Shown piece after piece: positions 1 to 5,356 of a DNA stretch of 5,356 bases. Source of the DNA: Lachnoclostridium phytofermentans (lineage in GTDB: Bacteria; Bacillota; Clostridia; Lachnospirales; Lachnospiraceae); assembly GCA_003526525.1 (NCBI GenBank), contig DPVV01000325.1, positions 1-5,356 of the forward strand, read 5' to 3'. A model generated the notes under the pieces. It saw only the letters and a list, made by a program, of their open reading frames with translations. It ran no database searches and had not been told where the DNA came from. Each line of letters begins with the position of its first letter. Position 1 is the stretch's first letter. The position numbers and the translations under genes were made by a program.

Positions 1-1180
1 CATCTCTGTGGAAGGCATTTTTACTAATATATTGTAGGATTTCTTCTTGATTGATATTATCATCTTGCTTCGTCGCCAAATAAATCAGTTGATATAATAT
101 GTAACTAATATTTAGATTTATTAGATTATAATCCATATTGGACTGCTTAATATCATCGTAAATACTATCCACCATAGAGGATATTTCCTCTTTATTATTT
201 TCTTCAACCGCTTGAATTAGAATATCTAATTTTCTTCTTTCTAATAAGGAGGTTCCATTTAAATTCATGTTTTCATCATAAAAGGCGATATCTTTATCAT
301 TTCGAAACATCTGTAAAGTCTTTGCAATCAATGCTGTTTGATACGATTCTGATAATCTTGCAATTGAATCAACCTTATTCCCTACAAATAATATAATTTT
401 GTGGTTGATTCCTTCGCCCAATTGACCGCTGAATTGTTGTAAGTATTCCCCTTCGTTTAACCCCGCATCATCTGAAAGATAATCACAATAAAGAAAACCT
501 ATATCATAAGAGGAATCTTGTTTTCCGACATCAAATATAATATGGTATTCTTCTTCCTTCAGTAATTCTCTTGCCTGCATATATAGGTTCTTTTGAATTT
601 TTCGTTTATCAGACTCTGTTAGATTTTCCTGGCCTGTAAAATCAAGATTGATATTTATGTACTTTATTTCTTTCGATAGCCTTAAATGTTTTGTTACATA
701 CTCGATATTGTAATTATCGAATTTTCCCCAAATGAGTGCCAAAAGATTTCGGTCAAAAAGTGCTCTTTCCTTTTCTCTGTTTTCATTTTGTCGATTATCA
801 AGCTCTTTGCTTTTTTGAGAGACCCTACGAAGTACCTCCAACAACTCCTCTTTTTGAACTGGCTTTAAAAGATAATCACAACAGTTGTGTTTGATTGCAG
901 ACCTCGCATACTGAAAATCATAATATCCACTAAGAATAATATAGGATGCATCAGATAATTTTTCTTTTCTTATGTACTCTAATAGTTCGATGCCATTCAT
1001 CTCAGGCATTTTAATATCTGCAATGATAAGATCTACTTTGTTTTTTCGTAAAAACCGTATCGCTTCTTTACCATTCGCTGCTTCACCAATGATTGTAAAC
1101 CCTTCCGCCTTCCAATCAATAAGCATTGCTAACCCTTGTTTGATATATGGTTCATCATCCACTACTAAGACTCTTAACAT
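1..1180 (-). CDS. YesN-type response regulator, receiver plus (truncated) AraC-type HTH, 3' end beyond window
   Basis: This is a cytoplasmic response regulator, and its likely partner is the kinase immediately upstream. The frame is open from the ATG at 1180 to the window edge (393 codons plus one base), so the gene is partial at its 3' end. The start is fixed by GGAGG (1191-1187), six bases before the ATG. Residues 1-120 form a CheY-like receiver. It shows the acidic pair Asp8/Asp9, phosphoacceptor Asp55 in IIADIKMPEMNG, Ser84 in ILSGY, and Lys106 in DYLLKPV. Residues 120-375 are a charged linker and middle region with no motif I recognise, as is usual for YesN proteins. The last visible residues (EEILQYISKNAFHRD) resemble the first helix of an AraC/XylS domain, so about 100 residues with both helix-turn-helix motifs should lie outside the window. 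The DNA-binding half is therefore inferred, not seen. A Cys100-Cys101 pair sits where such receivers usually have Gly-Ala. Confidence 0.93.
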   Translation of the reverse strand, partial: MLRVLVVDDEPYIKQGLAMLIDWKAEGFTIIGEAANGKEAIRFLRKNKVDLIIADIKMPEMNGIELLEYIRKEKLSDASYIILSGYYDFQYARSAIKHNCCDYLLKPVQKEELLEVLRRVSQKSKELDNRQNENREKERALFDRNLLALIWGKFDNYNIEYVTKHLRLSKEIKYININLDFTGQENLTESDKRKIQKNLYMQARELLKEEEYHIIFDVGKQDSSYDIGFLYCDYLSDDAGLNEGEYLQQFSGQLGEGINHKIILFVGNKVDSIARLSESYQTALIAKTLQMFRNDKDIAFYDENMNLNGTSLLERRKLDILIQAVEENNKEEISSMVDSIYDDIKQSNMDYNLINLNISYILYQLIYLATKQDDNINQEEILQYISKNAFHRD

Positions 1181-1334
1181 ATTAATCCTCCATTCTGTTG
1201 CAATCCCGCGATTTTGGACGACAGTACAATATTCGCAACGTGTCATCCTGACACACTACTCCAAACCATGTCGTAGGCTGTGTGAAAATTGTTTTTTATT
1301 TTCACGCTACCCTCTCCTTTTTCAATGGCTGTCC
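1181..1334 (-). other. Hairpin-rich spacer between kinase and regulator genes
   Basis: These 154 bp separate two genes that usually lie close together. They contain several inverted repeats. GTGAAAAT (1282-1289) pairs with ATTTTCAC (1298-1305) around an 8-nt loop, flanked by GTAG/CTAC. GTGTCA (1240-1245) pairs perfectly with TGACAC (1249-1254) around a 3-nt loop. GTTGC (1198-1202) can pair with GCAAC (1235-1239). None is followed by a convincing T-run on the minus strand, so I do not call a terminator. The kinase and regulator are probably cotranscribed, with the structures possibly affecting mRNA processing or relative expression. That function is inference. Confidence 0.6.
1273..1320 (-). 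repeat. Copy A of a diverged hairpin element (also at 3317-3361)
   Basis: Read on the minus strand, this stretch begins AAAGGAG, then has a hairpin arm GTGAAAAT, and ends with a TTTCAC arm followed by CAGCCTAC. The same order occurs in the leader of the kinase gene: AAAGGAG, a GTGTAAG arm, then TTTCAC, then CAGCCTGC. The two copies differ inside the loop and in spacing but keep the inverted-repeat design. This suggests a small dispersed repeat family or a shared regulatory RNA element. Similarity was judged by eye. Confidence 0.45.
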
Positions 1335-3125
1335 TTAACAGGTGATAATTGGCAATTTTATAACTATTGTTGTACCAACCTTATCTTCACTATCAATTTT
1401 TATATTAAACTTTTCGCCACAAAACATTCTAAGCCTTACGCAAGCATTTAAGATACCAATAGATTCACTATTTTCAATCGTTTCAATATTGGACCCGTTC
1501 ATATACTCCTGAAGCTTCTTAGCTTGCTCTTCCGTCATTCCAATACCGGTATCCTCCACTTCAATCGTAACACTACCCTCATTTTCCGTAATATAGATAA
1601 ATATCCATCCCTCATTACTCATACTCTCGATTCCGTGCACACAAGAGTTTTCAACGAAAGTCAGGATTGTTAACTTAGGAATCTTATATCGTAAACATGC
1701 TTCCTCCACTTGGATTTGATATAATAATTTGTTACCAAATCGATATCTTTGAAGTTGCAGATAAGCTTCCACAAAATCCATCTCTTCTTTAATCGTTATA
1801 GTATCTGCTCCCCAATCCACAGCCTTTCTCATTAAGATAGCTAATTTTCCAATAATGTGAGCCGTTTCATCTTCATTTTTAATTAAACTTCGCATACGAA
1901 TACTCTCTAGGGCATTAAACATAAAGTGAGGATTAATCTGACTATGAAGCGCCAAAAGTTCCGCTTGCTGCTTTGCTAAGTTTAATTCTTGTCTCTCGAG
2001 CTTATCTTTATAAACAACCTGAATTAAGTCCTCCATCTTTAGAACCATTAAATTATAGTTTTTTATTAAATATCCGATTTCATCTACACTAGCTTCTCCA
2101 GTTATCATATCAAACTTTTCTTCTTTTACCTTATCTAGGTACTCTCCAAGAAGAAAGATTCTCCGAGTATTTGACTGATTGACTAGATACATAATCGTGA
2201 TTGGCAGTAGTAAATTCGCTAATATTAAAATAAAAAAGATTGGTATATTGTCTCTTAATCGTTCTATCATGTTCGATTGGTAACCAACGATATAAATATC
2301 CCAATCCCTACTATAAAGATGCATTTGCTTTTCTGCATATTCTCCCTTTAAATTTCCTTCGTTCCACTTTGAGAATTCTTTGCTTCCTGAGGTTATCCCA
2401 TCATTTGAAAATATGATATTATCACCATCACAGACATAAACTTTTGCATCGTATTTTGTATTCGTAATATCTTTTTGAATAATACTATAGTCTACATCGA
2501 GTTTTACAATCTTCTCTAGGCTGTTCTTTCCATAATAATCTAACTTTCTTATAATAGAAATGGTCCTGCCTGTATCATGGGTATATAAATTAGTTTTATT
2601 ATAGTCATAGTATGGGAATATAATTAAATTTCTTCCACTAGAGGATAGATACTGATACCATTCTGTATTAGTAATCTCACTGACTTTAGCAAATTTTCCC
2701 CCATTGGTAATAGTATCATTGTTTGCATATAGTATGACATTACTAATCTTTAATCCAAGACTTTGATGTAAGATATAATTTCTTTTTAATGAATCGTAAG
2801 CGCTGTAATAATCGTATGGGGAAGTATATACTGTATCTAAGAATTTACTGATGATTCGGTTTGTATACATATCATTTGTAATAGTAACCGCATTGCTAAA
2901 AGAGGAGGTAATATTATATTCCACTGCTTCCGCTATGTTTTCTAAGTTTCTTTTTCTGGAAGCTTTCTCTGAATCATACACAATTTTTAAAATCAATCCA
3001 TTAGTTACAATTACAGGGATAGCTACACAAAAAAAGTATAGAAAATAAAGCTTTTTTTTCAAAGTATAATTATCAAGCTTTTTTATTTGTCTTTTAAAAA
3101 ATTTAGATAGTAAGTCACTATTCAT
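1335..3125 (-). CDS. YesM-type membrane sensor histidine kinase (Cache-like sensor, HAMP, HisKA_7TM-like His_kinase, HATPase)
   Basis: This 596-residue kinase is complete. It should autophosphorylate and pass phosphate to the regulator encoded just downstream. A short basic N-terminus precedes transmembrane segment 1 (about 26-50). An extracytoplasmic region follows (about 51-293), with the size and position of the Cache-type sensor of YesM kinases. Transmembrane segment 2 is at about 294-315, then a HAMP linker (about 313-368) and a likely coiled coil (370-395). The phosphoacceptor is His400 in QINPHFMFNALESIR, the hallmark of the LytS/YesM His_kinase family. The ATPase domain has an N-box FVENSCVHG (490-498, Asn493), a G1 box DTGIGM (525-530), and IGILNACVRL (556-565). 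The second glycine box is slightly degenerate: Ser555 stands where the first glycine of GIGL is usual. GAGGG (3133-3129) lies three bases before the ATG, a tight ribosome binding site. The ligand is unknown; carbohydrate sensing is inferred from the family and the GH28 neighbour. Confidence 0.95.
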   Translation of the reverse strand: MNSDLLSKFFKRQIKKLDNYTLKKKLYFLYFFCVAIPVIVTNGLILKIVYDSEKASRKRNLENIAEAVEYNITSSFSNAVTITNDMYTNRIISKFLDTVYTSPYDYYSAYDSLKRNYILHQSLGLKISNVILYANNDTITNGGKFAKVSEITNTEWYQYLSSSGRNLIIFPYYDYNKTNLYTHDTGRTISIIRKLDYYGKNSLEKIVKLDVDYSIIQKDITNTKYDAKVYVCDGDNIIFSNDGITSGSKEFSKWNEGNLKGEYAEKQMHLYSRDWDIYIVGYQSNMIERLRDNIPIFFILILANLLLPITIMYLVNQSNTRRIFLLGEYLDKVKEEKFDMITGEASVDEIGYLIKNYNLMVLKMEDLIQVVYKDKLERQELNLAKQQAELLALHSQINPHFMFNALESIRMRSLIKNEDETAHIIGKLAILMRKAVDWGADTITIKEEMDFVEAYLQLQRYRFGNKLLYQIQVEEACLRYKIPKLTILTFVENSCVHGIESMSNEGWIFIYITENEGSVTIEVEDTGIGMTEEQAKKLQEYMNGSNIETIENSESIGILNACVRLRMFCGEKFNIKIDSEDKVGTTIVIKLPIITC

Positions 3126-3203
3126 GAGCCCTCATTTCCTGCATAGAATACGCACTTAACATATATAATTTATTACTTCGCTGCTTCTTTGTCTTGTTAA
3201 CAT

Positions 3204-3273
3204 GACAATTCTTGTTTGCAAGATAATTCTTGTTTGCAAGACAATTCTTGTTTGCAAGATAATTCTTGTTTAA
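3204..3273. repeat. 18-bp tandem repeat, about four copies, in kinase leader
   Basis: Units on the plus strand are gacaattcttgtttgcaa at 3204-3221 and 3240-3257, with gataattcttgtttgcaa at 3222-3239. A fourth unit, 3258-3273, has gat at its start and lacks the gc near its end. A fragment, gacaat, follows at 3274-3279. The third base alternates C, T, C, T, so the array looks like an 18-bp duplication later doubled as a 36-bp block. Each full unit contains CTTG-tttg-CAAG, a small inverted repeat that could be a protein site or a string of small RNA hairpins. Confidence 0.93.
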
Positions 3274-3316
3274 GACAATGAGTATCATCGAGTTTGTGGA
3301 TGAAACTCCGACATAA

Positions 3317-3361
3317 GCAGGCTGAGTGAAAGTTTTAAAAACTTACACCCATTACTCCTTT
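3317..3361 (-). repeat. Copy B of the diverged hairpin element, kinase leader
   Basis: The core is an imperfect palindrome. GTG, A, AAGTTTT (3326-3336) mirrors AAAACTT, A, CAC (3338-3348) with one A/A mismatch. It is preceded on the minus strand by AAAGGAG (3361-3355) and followed by CAGCCTGC. It corresponds in order to 1320-1273. AAAGGAG is two bases before an ATG at 3352, but that frame stops after five codons, so no gene is called. Confidence 0.45.
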
Positions 3362-3364
3362 CTA

Positions 3365-3373
3365 ACTATAGCA
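3365..3373 (-). promoter_or_regulatory. Possible extended -10 promoter of the kinase gene
   Basis: The minus strand reads TGCTATAGT, an extended -10 motif (TGn plus TATAGT). I see no good -35 at 16-18 bp; ATGACA lies 22 bp upstream, which is too far. It is a secondary candidate to the promoter at 3475-3447. Confidence 0.3.
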
Positions 3374-3438
3374 TGCATACCTTACCAAATCTTGTCATTT
3401 ATTGCTCATTACTATCTATTCATTGCTATATTTGTCGG

Positions 3439-3467
3439 TAGTACGAAATATAGTTTTAATTAGTACG
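3439..3467. promoter_or_regulatory. Direct repeat TAGTACG, 22-bp period, over kinase promoter
   Basis: TAGTACG occurs at 3439-3445 and 3461-3467, both in the same orientation, about two helical turns apart. AraC-family regulators commonly bind direct repeats with roughly this spacing. The copies bracket the -10 hexamer and touch the -35 spacer, a position better suited to repression or autoregulation than activation. Binding is inferred only. Confidence 0.4.
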
Positions 3468-3475
3468 TTTTACAA
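3447..3475 (-). promoter_or_regulatory. Putative sigma-A promoter of kinase-regulator operon
   Basis: On the minus strand a -35 of TTGTAA (3475-3470) and a -10 of TATATT (3452-3447) are separated by exactly 17 bp. It lies 30 bases beyond the GH28 terminator, which fits a separate transcription unit for the kinase and regulator. The hexamers match consensus at 4/6 and 5/6. Confidence 0.5.
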
Positions 3476-3504
3476 GGAACTACACCCGATTATGTAGAAG
3501 ACCA

Positions 3505-3570
3505 CTAACAACAAAACAGCGATATGAGCCTTGATAAGAGTGGCTACATATCGCTGTTTTATTGTTGTAG
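3505..3570 (-). terminator. Strong intrinsic terminator after GH28 gene
   Basis: A perfect 14-bp core, AAAACAGCGATATG (3513-3526), pairs with CATATCGCTGTTTT (3547-3560). It is extended inward by AGCC/GGCT (3527-3530 with 3542-3545, one bulged base) around an 11-nt loop, and outward by imperfect ACAACA pairing. On the minus strand the stem runs into TTTTGTTGTT; on the plus strand into TTTTATTGTTGT, so it could act in both directions. It lies about 85 bases past the GH28 stop and separates that gene from the kinase operon. Confidence 0.9.
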
Positions 3571-3653
3571 TTTCCAAAGGACTTTCCCCTTGGCACACGA
3601 CCTTACAAAGCAAGGTGTATTGTGTTATCGTAATAAGTTACTTGCCTAAAATG

Positions 3654-4997
3654 TTATCTCTCCGAAAGATTAAATTCTTCCATAGTACAATCCTCAGACT
3701 CATATAATTTATTCTTAGAGATATGATATGGCTCTTCATAACGAACTCTGCCACTAACACGAAGCCCATCAACACTCCTCGCGTAAACAGCTGGAATGCT
3801 ATGTGGATATACATGACGGAGAGATGGTTGTTCATCAAAAAAGCCAGATTTTTGAGTTCCTTGGCTGCACATCGTAACCTCAAGATCAGTTATTGTAATA
3901 TTTTCAATCCTTGCATCCTCTTCTCCTGCGAGAAATACGCTAGATTCTGCCTTCATATAGATATGGTCAAAGGTTATATTTCTTATCTTTCCTGGATAGT
4001 TACGATTTTCATTTCGGTATGTCGCATTAATAAAGATAGGCTCCCCATTCCCCCACCACATGGTAGGGCCTTCTGTCCGTTCTCCATCCGCATATTTTAA
4101 AACGCTTCCGGTAACATGATGTACGTGAATGTCTTCAATTGTAGCACCATCTCTTACCCAGATACCAACACCTCTGGAGCAATCCTTAATTACACAGTCA
4201 CTAAGCATAACATTTCGAATATCTCCATGAGTCTCAGTTCCAATCTTTAAACCAGAATCACGTGAATATAGAATACAATTATTAATTACTATATTTTCAC
4301 AAGCTCCGTATTTTTGAGACATTGGTTTCGTTGCTTTTACTACGATTGCATCATCCCCTGTCTTCACTAAACATCCGCTAATCATAACATCCTGACAGCA
4401 ATCTGGATCAATGCCATCATTATTGGCACCACGAATATCATTTAATATCTTAATATCTTTTACAAGAACGTGGCGACAACCAGCCATATGTAAGGTCCAG
4501 AAGGCTGCGTCCTTAATTGTAATATCCTTTACTGTTAGATTCGTAACATCTTCTAAAAACGTGGTTCTTGGACGAAAAGCTGTTACATTCAAAGGACATT
4601 CGTGAGCTCCATTATCTGCATTATCATCAAAGAACACCTTATCTCCCTGTCCATAGATGGTTCCTTGTCCTGATATTGTAATATTTTCTTCATGGCAGGC
4701 GAATATAAAACATCCTCCATCCCATCCAGTCGTTAGATTATCATCTTCAAAAAGCTTTGCAAAATCTAGGATATCTTCTTTCCTTAAGCTACTAATCAAT
4801 ATAGCTCCCATCTCCAGATGAAAATCGACATTACTCTTTAAGATTATTGTTCCACTTAAGAAACTACCTGCAGGAACAATGACTTGTCCACCATTTATCG
4901 TTGCTTCATCAATCGCTTTTTGAATTGCAGCTGCATTGTTGGTTATACCGTCTGCAACAGCTCCATAATCTAATATATTATAGACTTTTCTAACCAT
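3654..4997 (-). CDS. Divergent glycoside hydrolase family 28 (polygalacturonase-fold) enzyme, probably intracellular
   Basis: This is a complete 447-residue protein with the right-handed parallel beta-helix pattern of GH28, a family that hydrolyses galacturonic acid linkages in pectin. The N-terminus (YNILDYGAVADGITNNAAAIQKAID) is the typical pectate-lyase/GH28 start, followed by GGQVIVPAGSFLSG. The acidic catalytic motifs are present: NNDGID (192-197, matching NTD) and GDDAIVVK (214-221, Asp215/Asp216). By my alignment the GHG motif is replaced around SRDSGLKIGTE (245-255), and RIK is replaced by GIW (278-280) within RGVGIWVRDG. The substrate may therefore not be ordinary polygalacturonate. 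No signal peptide or membrane segment is visible, so it may act on imported oligosaccharides in the cytoplasm. AGGAG (5010-5006) lies eight bases before the ATG and sets the start. It is the only gene visible in its unit; the adjacent YesM/YesN pair may regulate it. Confidence 0.88.
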   Translation of the reverse strand: MVRKVYNILDYGAVADGITNNAAAIQKAIDEATINGGQVIVPAGSFLSGTIILKSNVDFHLEMGAILISSLRKEDILDFAKLFEDDNLTTGWDGGCFIFACHEENITISGQGTIYGQGDKVFFDDNADNGAHECPLNVTAFRPRTTFLEDVTNLTVKDITIKDAAFWTLHMAGCRHVLVKDIKILNDIRGANNDGIDPDCCQDVMISGCLVKTGDDAIVVKATKPMSQKYGACENIVINNCILYSRDSGLKIGTETHGDIRNVMLSDCVIKDCSRGVGIWVRDGATIEDIHVHHVTGSVLKYADGERTEGPTMWWGNGEPIFINATYRNENRNYPGKIRNITFDHIYMKAESSVFLAGEEDARIENITITDLEVTMCSQGTQKSGFFDEQPSLRHVYPHSIPAVYARSVDGLRVSGRVRYEEPYHISKNKLYESEDCTMEEFNLSER

Positions 4998-5132
4998 ATC
5001 AATCTCTCCTTATAAAGTATTCTTTCCTACTCCGACACACACACCATAATAAGATTTTATTTCTAAATATAATGCAAACATAATTCTCATCGGAGTAGGC
5101 TTTATCTATTGCCTAATATTTCCCGTATATCT
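4998..5132 (-). promoter_or_regulatory. Structured 5' leader of GH28 gene with alternative stems
   Basis: If transcription starts near 5133, the leader is about 135 nt. A perfect 10-bp inverted repeat, CCTACTCCGA (5026-5035) with TCGGAGTAGG (5090-5099), encloses 54 bases. A shorter stem pairs TAGGC (5096-5100) with GCCTA (5111-5115) around a 10-nt loop. The two stems share bases 5096-5099, so they cannot form together. No T-run follows the large stem, so any control would act on translation or stability rather than classic termination. No known riboswitch class was recognised. Confidence 0.5.
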
Positions 5133-5139
5133 TATCAGT

Positions 5140-5168
5140 ATTATAAACGACATTTACAAATACTACAA
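5140..5168 (-). promoter_or_regulatory. Putative sigma-A promoter of GH28 gene
   Basis: On the minus strand a perfect -10 TATAAT (5145-5140) lies 17 bp from a weak -35 TTGTAG (5168-5163). The predicted start is near 5133. The weak -35 fits a promoter that needs an activator, which would be consistent with control by an AraC-type regulator. Confidence 0.6.
5142..5158. promoter_or_regulatory. cre-like imperfect palindrome over the GH28 -10
   Basis: The minus strand reads TGTAAA, five bases, TTTATA, one base off a perfect TGTAAA/TTTACA palindrome. This resembles catabolite-repression (CcpA) sites proposed in some clostridia. Overlap with the -10 would suit repression when preferred sugars are present. 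It is AT-rich and could be chance. Confidence 0.25.
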
Positions 5169-5176
5169 TTAATTGT
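5165..5176. promoter_or_regulatory. Perfect 12-bp palindrome ACAATTAATTGT at the GH28 -35
   Basis: A perfect palindrome overlaps the -35 hexamer of the GH28 promoter, an operator-like place. In such AT-rich DNA a 12-bp palindrome is not rare, so the location is the main support. Confidence 0.3.
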
Positions 5177-5356
5177 TTTTTCCTTTTCTCAACACTTTCT
5201 CCAGGATTAATAAAATACAGCGCCTATGCTCTGTACGACACTCAGCTTTTCTACATAGCAAATTATATGAATTATCCTTTTAGATGTTTGAATTTATAGA
5301 TGGATGTATAATATAACTTATTTAAAAATAATTGCAACATAGTTATAATAATATTA
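5169..5356. other. AT-rich gene-free flank upstream of GH28 promoter
   Basis: I see no coding sequence here on either strand. A second weak promoter candidate on the minus strand has TTGCAA (5337-5332) and TATTAT (5313-5308), 18 bp apart. A small imperfect hairpin, TACAG (5216-5220) with CTGTA (5231-5235), is followed on the minus strand by TTTTATT. A transcript from the distal promoter would pass through it, so weak attenuation is conceivable but unsupported. Confidence 0.4.

Larger units (their letters stand above)
3126..3504 (-). other. Gene-free upstream region and long leader of the kinase gene
   Basis: No credible coding sequence is present on either strand here. From right to left the region holds a promoter (3475-3447) with overlapping direct repeats, an extended -10 candidate (3373-3365), and copy B of the hairpin element (3361-3317). 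It then holds a small hairpin, GAGTTT (3290-3295) with AAACTC (3303-3308), and an 18-bp tandem repeat (3273-3204). If transcription starts from the distal promoter, near 3440, the untranslated leader is about 310 nt, which is long for a kinase gene. Confidence 0.7.

Noticed and set aside
972..1451. Plus-strand open frame of 159 codons across the regulator and kinase ends
   Set aside because: It runs antisense to two well-supported genes with clear family motifs, has no convincing ribosome binding site, and its translation resembles no protein family.
3204..3279. CRISPR array
   Set aside because: The 18-bp units are head-to-tail with no unique spacers, so this is a simple tandem repeat.
3204..3330. 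Minus-strand frame through the tandem repeat giving a repeated six-residue pattern (CKQELS)
   Set aside because: An 18-bp unit automatically keeps frame. There is an in-frame stop just upstream of the region and no start codon with a ribosome binding site, so it is not a credible gene.
3350..3361. AAAGGAG followed by ATG at 3352 as a gene start
   Set aside because: Spacing is only two bases after GGAG and the frame stops after five codons.
3574..3616. Second terminator between GH28 stop and the main terminator (CCAAAGG/CCTTGG and ACCTT/AAGGT stems)
   Set aside because: Stems are five to six pairs with bulges and no T-run; the strong hairpin at 3505-3570 accounts for termination.
3723..4100. 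Plus-strand open frame of 125 codons inside the GH28 gene
   Set aside because: It is antisense to a motif-rich coding region and is best explained as a shadow frame.
5216..5235. Attenuator hairpin far upstream of GH28
   Set aside because: The stem has only five continuous pairs and lies upstream of the better promoter, so it is kept only as a remark.

Overview
This AT-rich window reads like the chromosome of a low-GC Gram-positive Clostridia member. A plant-polysaccharide-degrading Lachnospiraceae relative of Lachnoclostridium (Clostridium) phytofermentans is the best guess. That guess rests on base composition, strong AGGAG-type ribosome binding sites, and a YesM/YesN-type two-component pair beside a family 28 glycoside hydrolase. 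The species is not proven by the sequence.

All three genes lie on the minus strand, so read the window from right to left. From 5356 to 4998 there is a gene-free upstream region. It holds a good sigma-A-type promoter (TATAAT at 5145-5140), overlapping operator-like palindromes, and a leader of about 135 nt that can fold into two mutually exclusive stems. From 4997 to 3654 is a complete GH28 (polygalacturonase-fold) enzyme with no signal peptide, probably an intracellular enzyme. The canonical GHG and RIK active-site motifs appear to be replaced. A strong intrinsic terminator (3570-3505) follows.

From 3504 to 3126 is a second gene-free region. It contains a promoter overlapped by a 22-bp-period direct repeat, and then a long leader with hairpins and an 18-bp tandem repeat. 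From 3125 to 1335 is a complete YesM-type membrane sensor histidine kinase (596 aa). A 154-bp hairpin-rich spacer follows. From 1180 to the left edge is a YesN-type response regulator. It is cut off by the window just where its AraC-type DNA-binding domain should begin, after 393 visible residues.

The likely logic is as follows. The kinase senses an extracellular ligand, plausibly a sugar or oligosaccharide or its binding protein. It phosphorylates the regulator at Asp55, and the regulator controls nearby carbohydrate-use genes, possibly including the GH28 gene. This is inference from gene order and family behaviour. No transport genes are visible.

I found no RNA genes, CRISPR arrays, insertion sequences or phage genes. 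The points most worth a second look are the divergent GH28 active site, the alternative-stem leader of the GH28 gene, the 18-bp tandem repeat, and a hairpin element present in diverged form ahead of both signalling genes.
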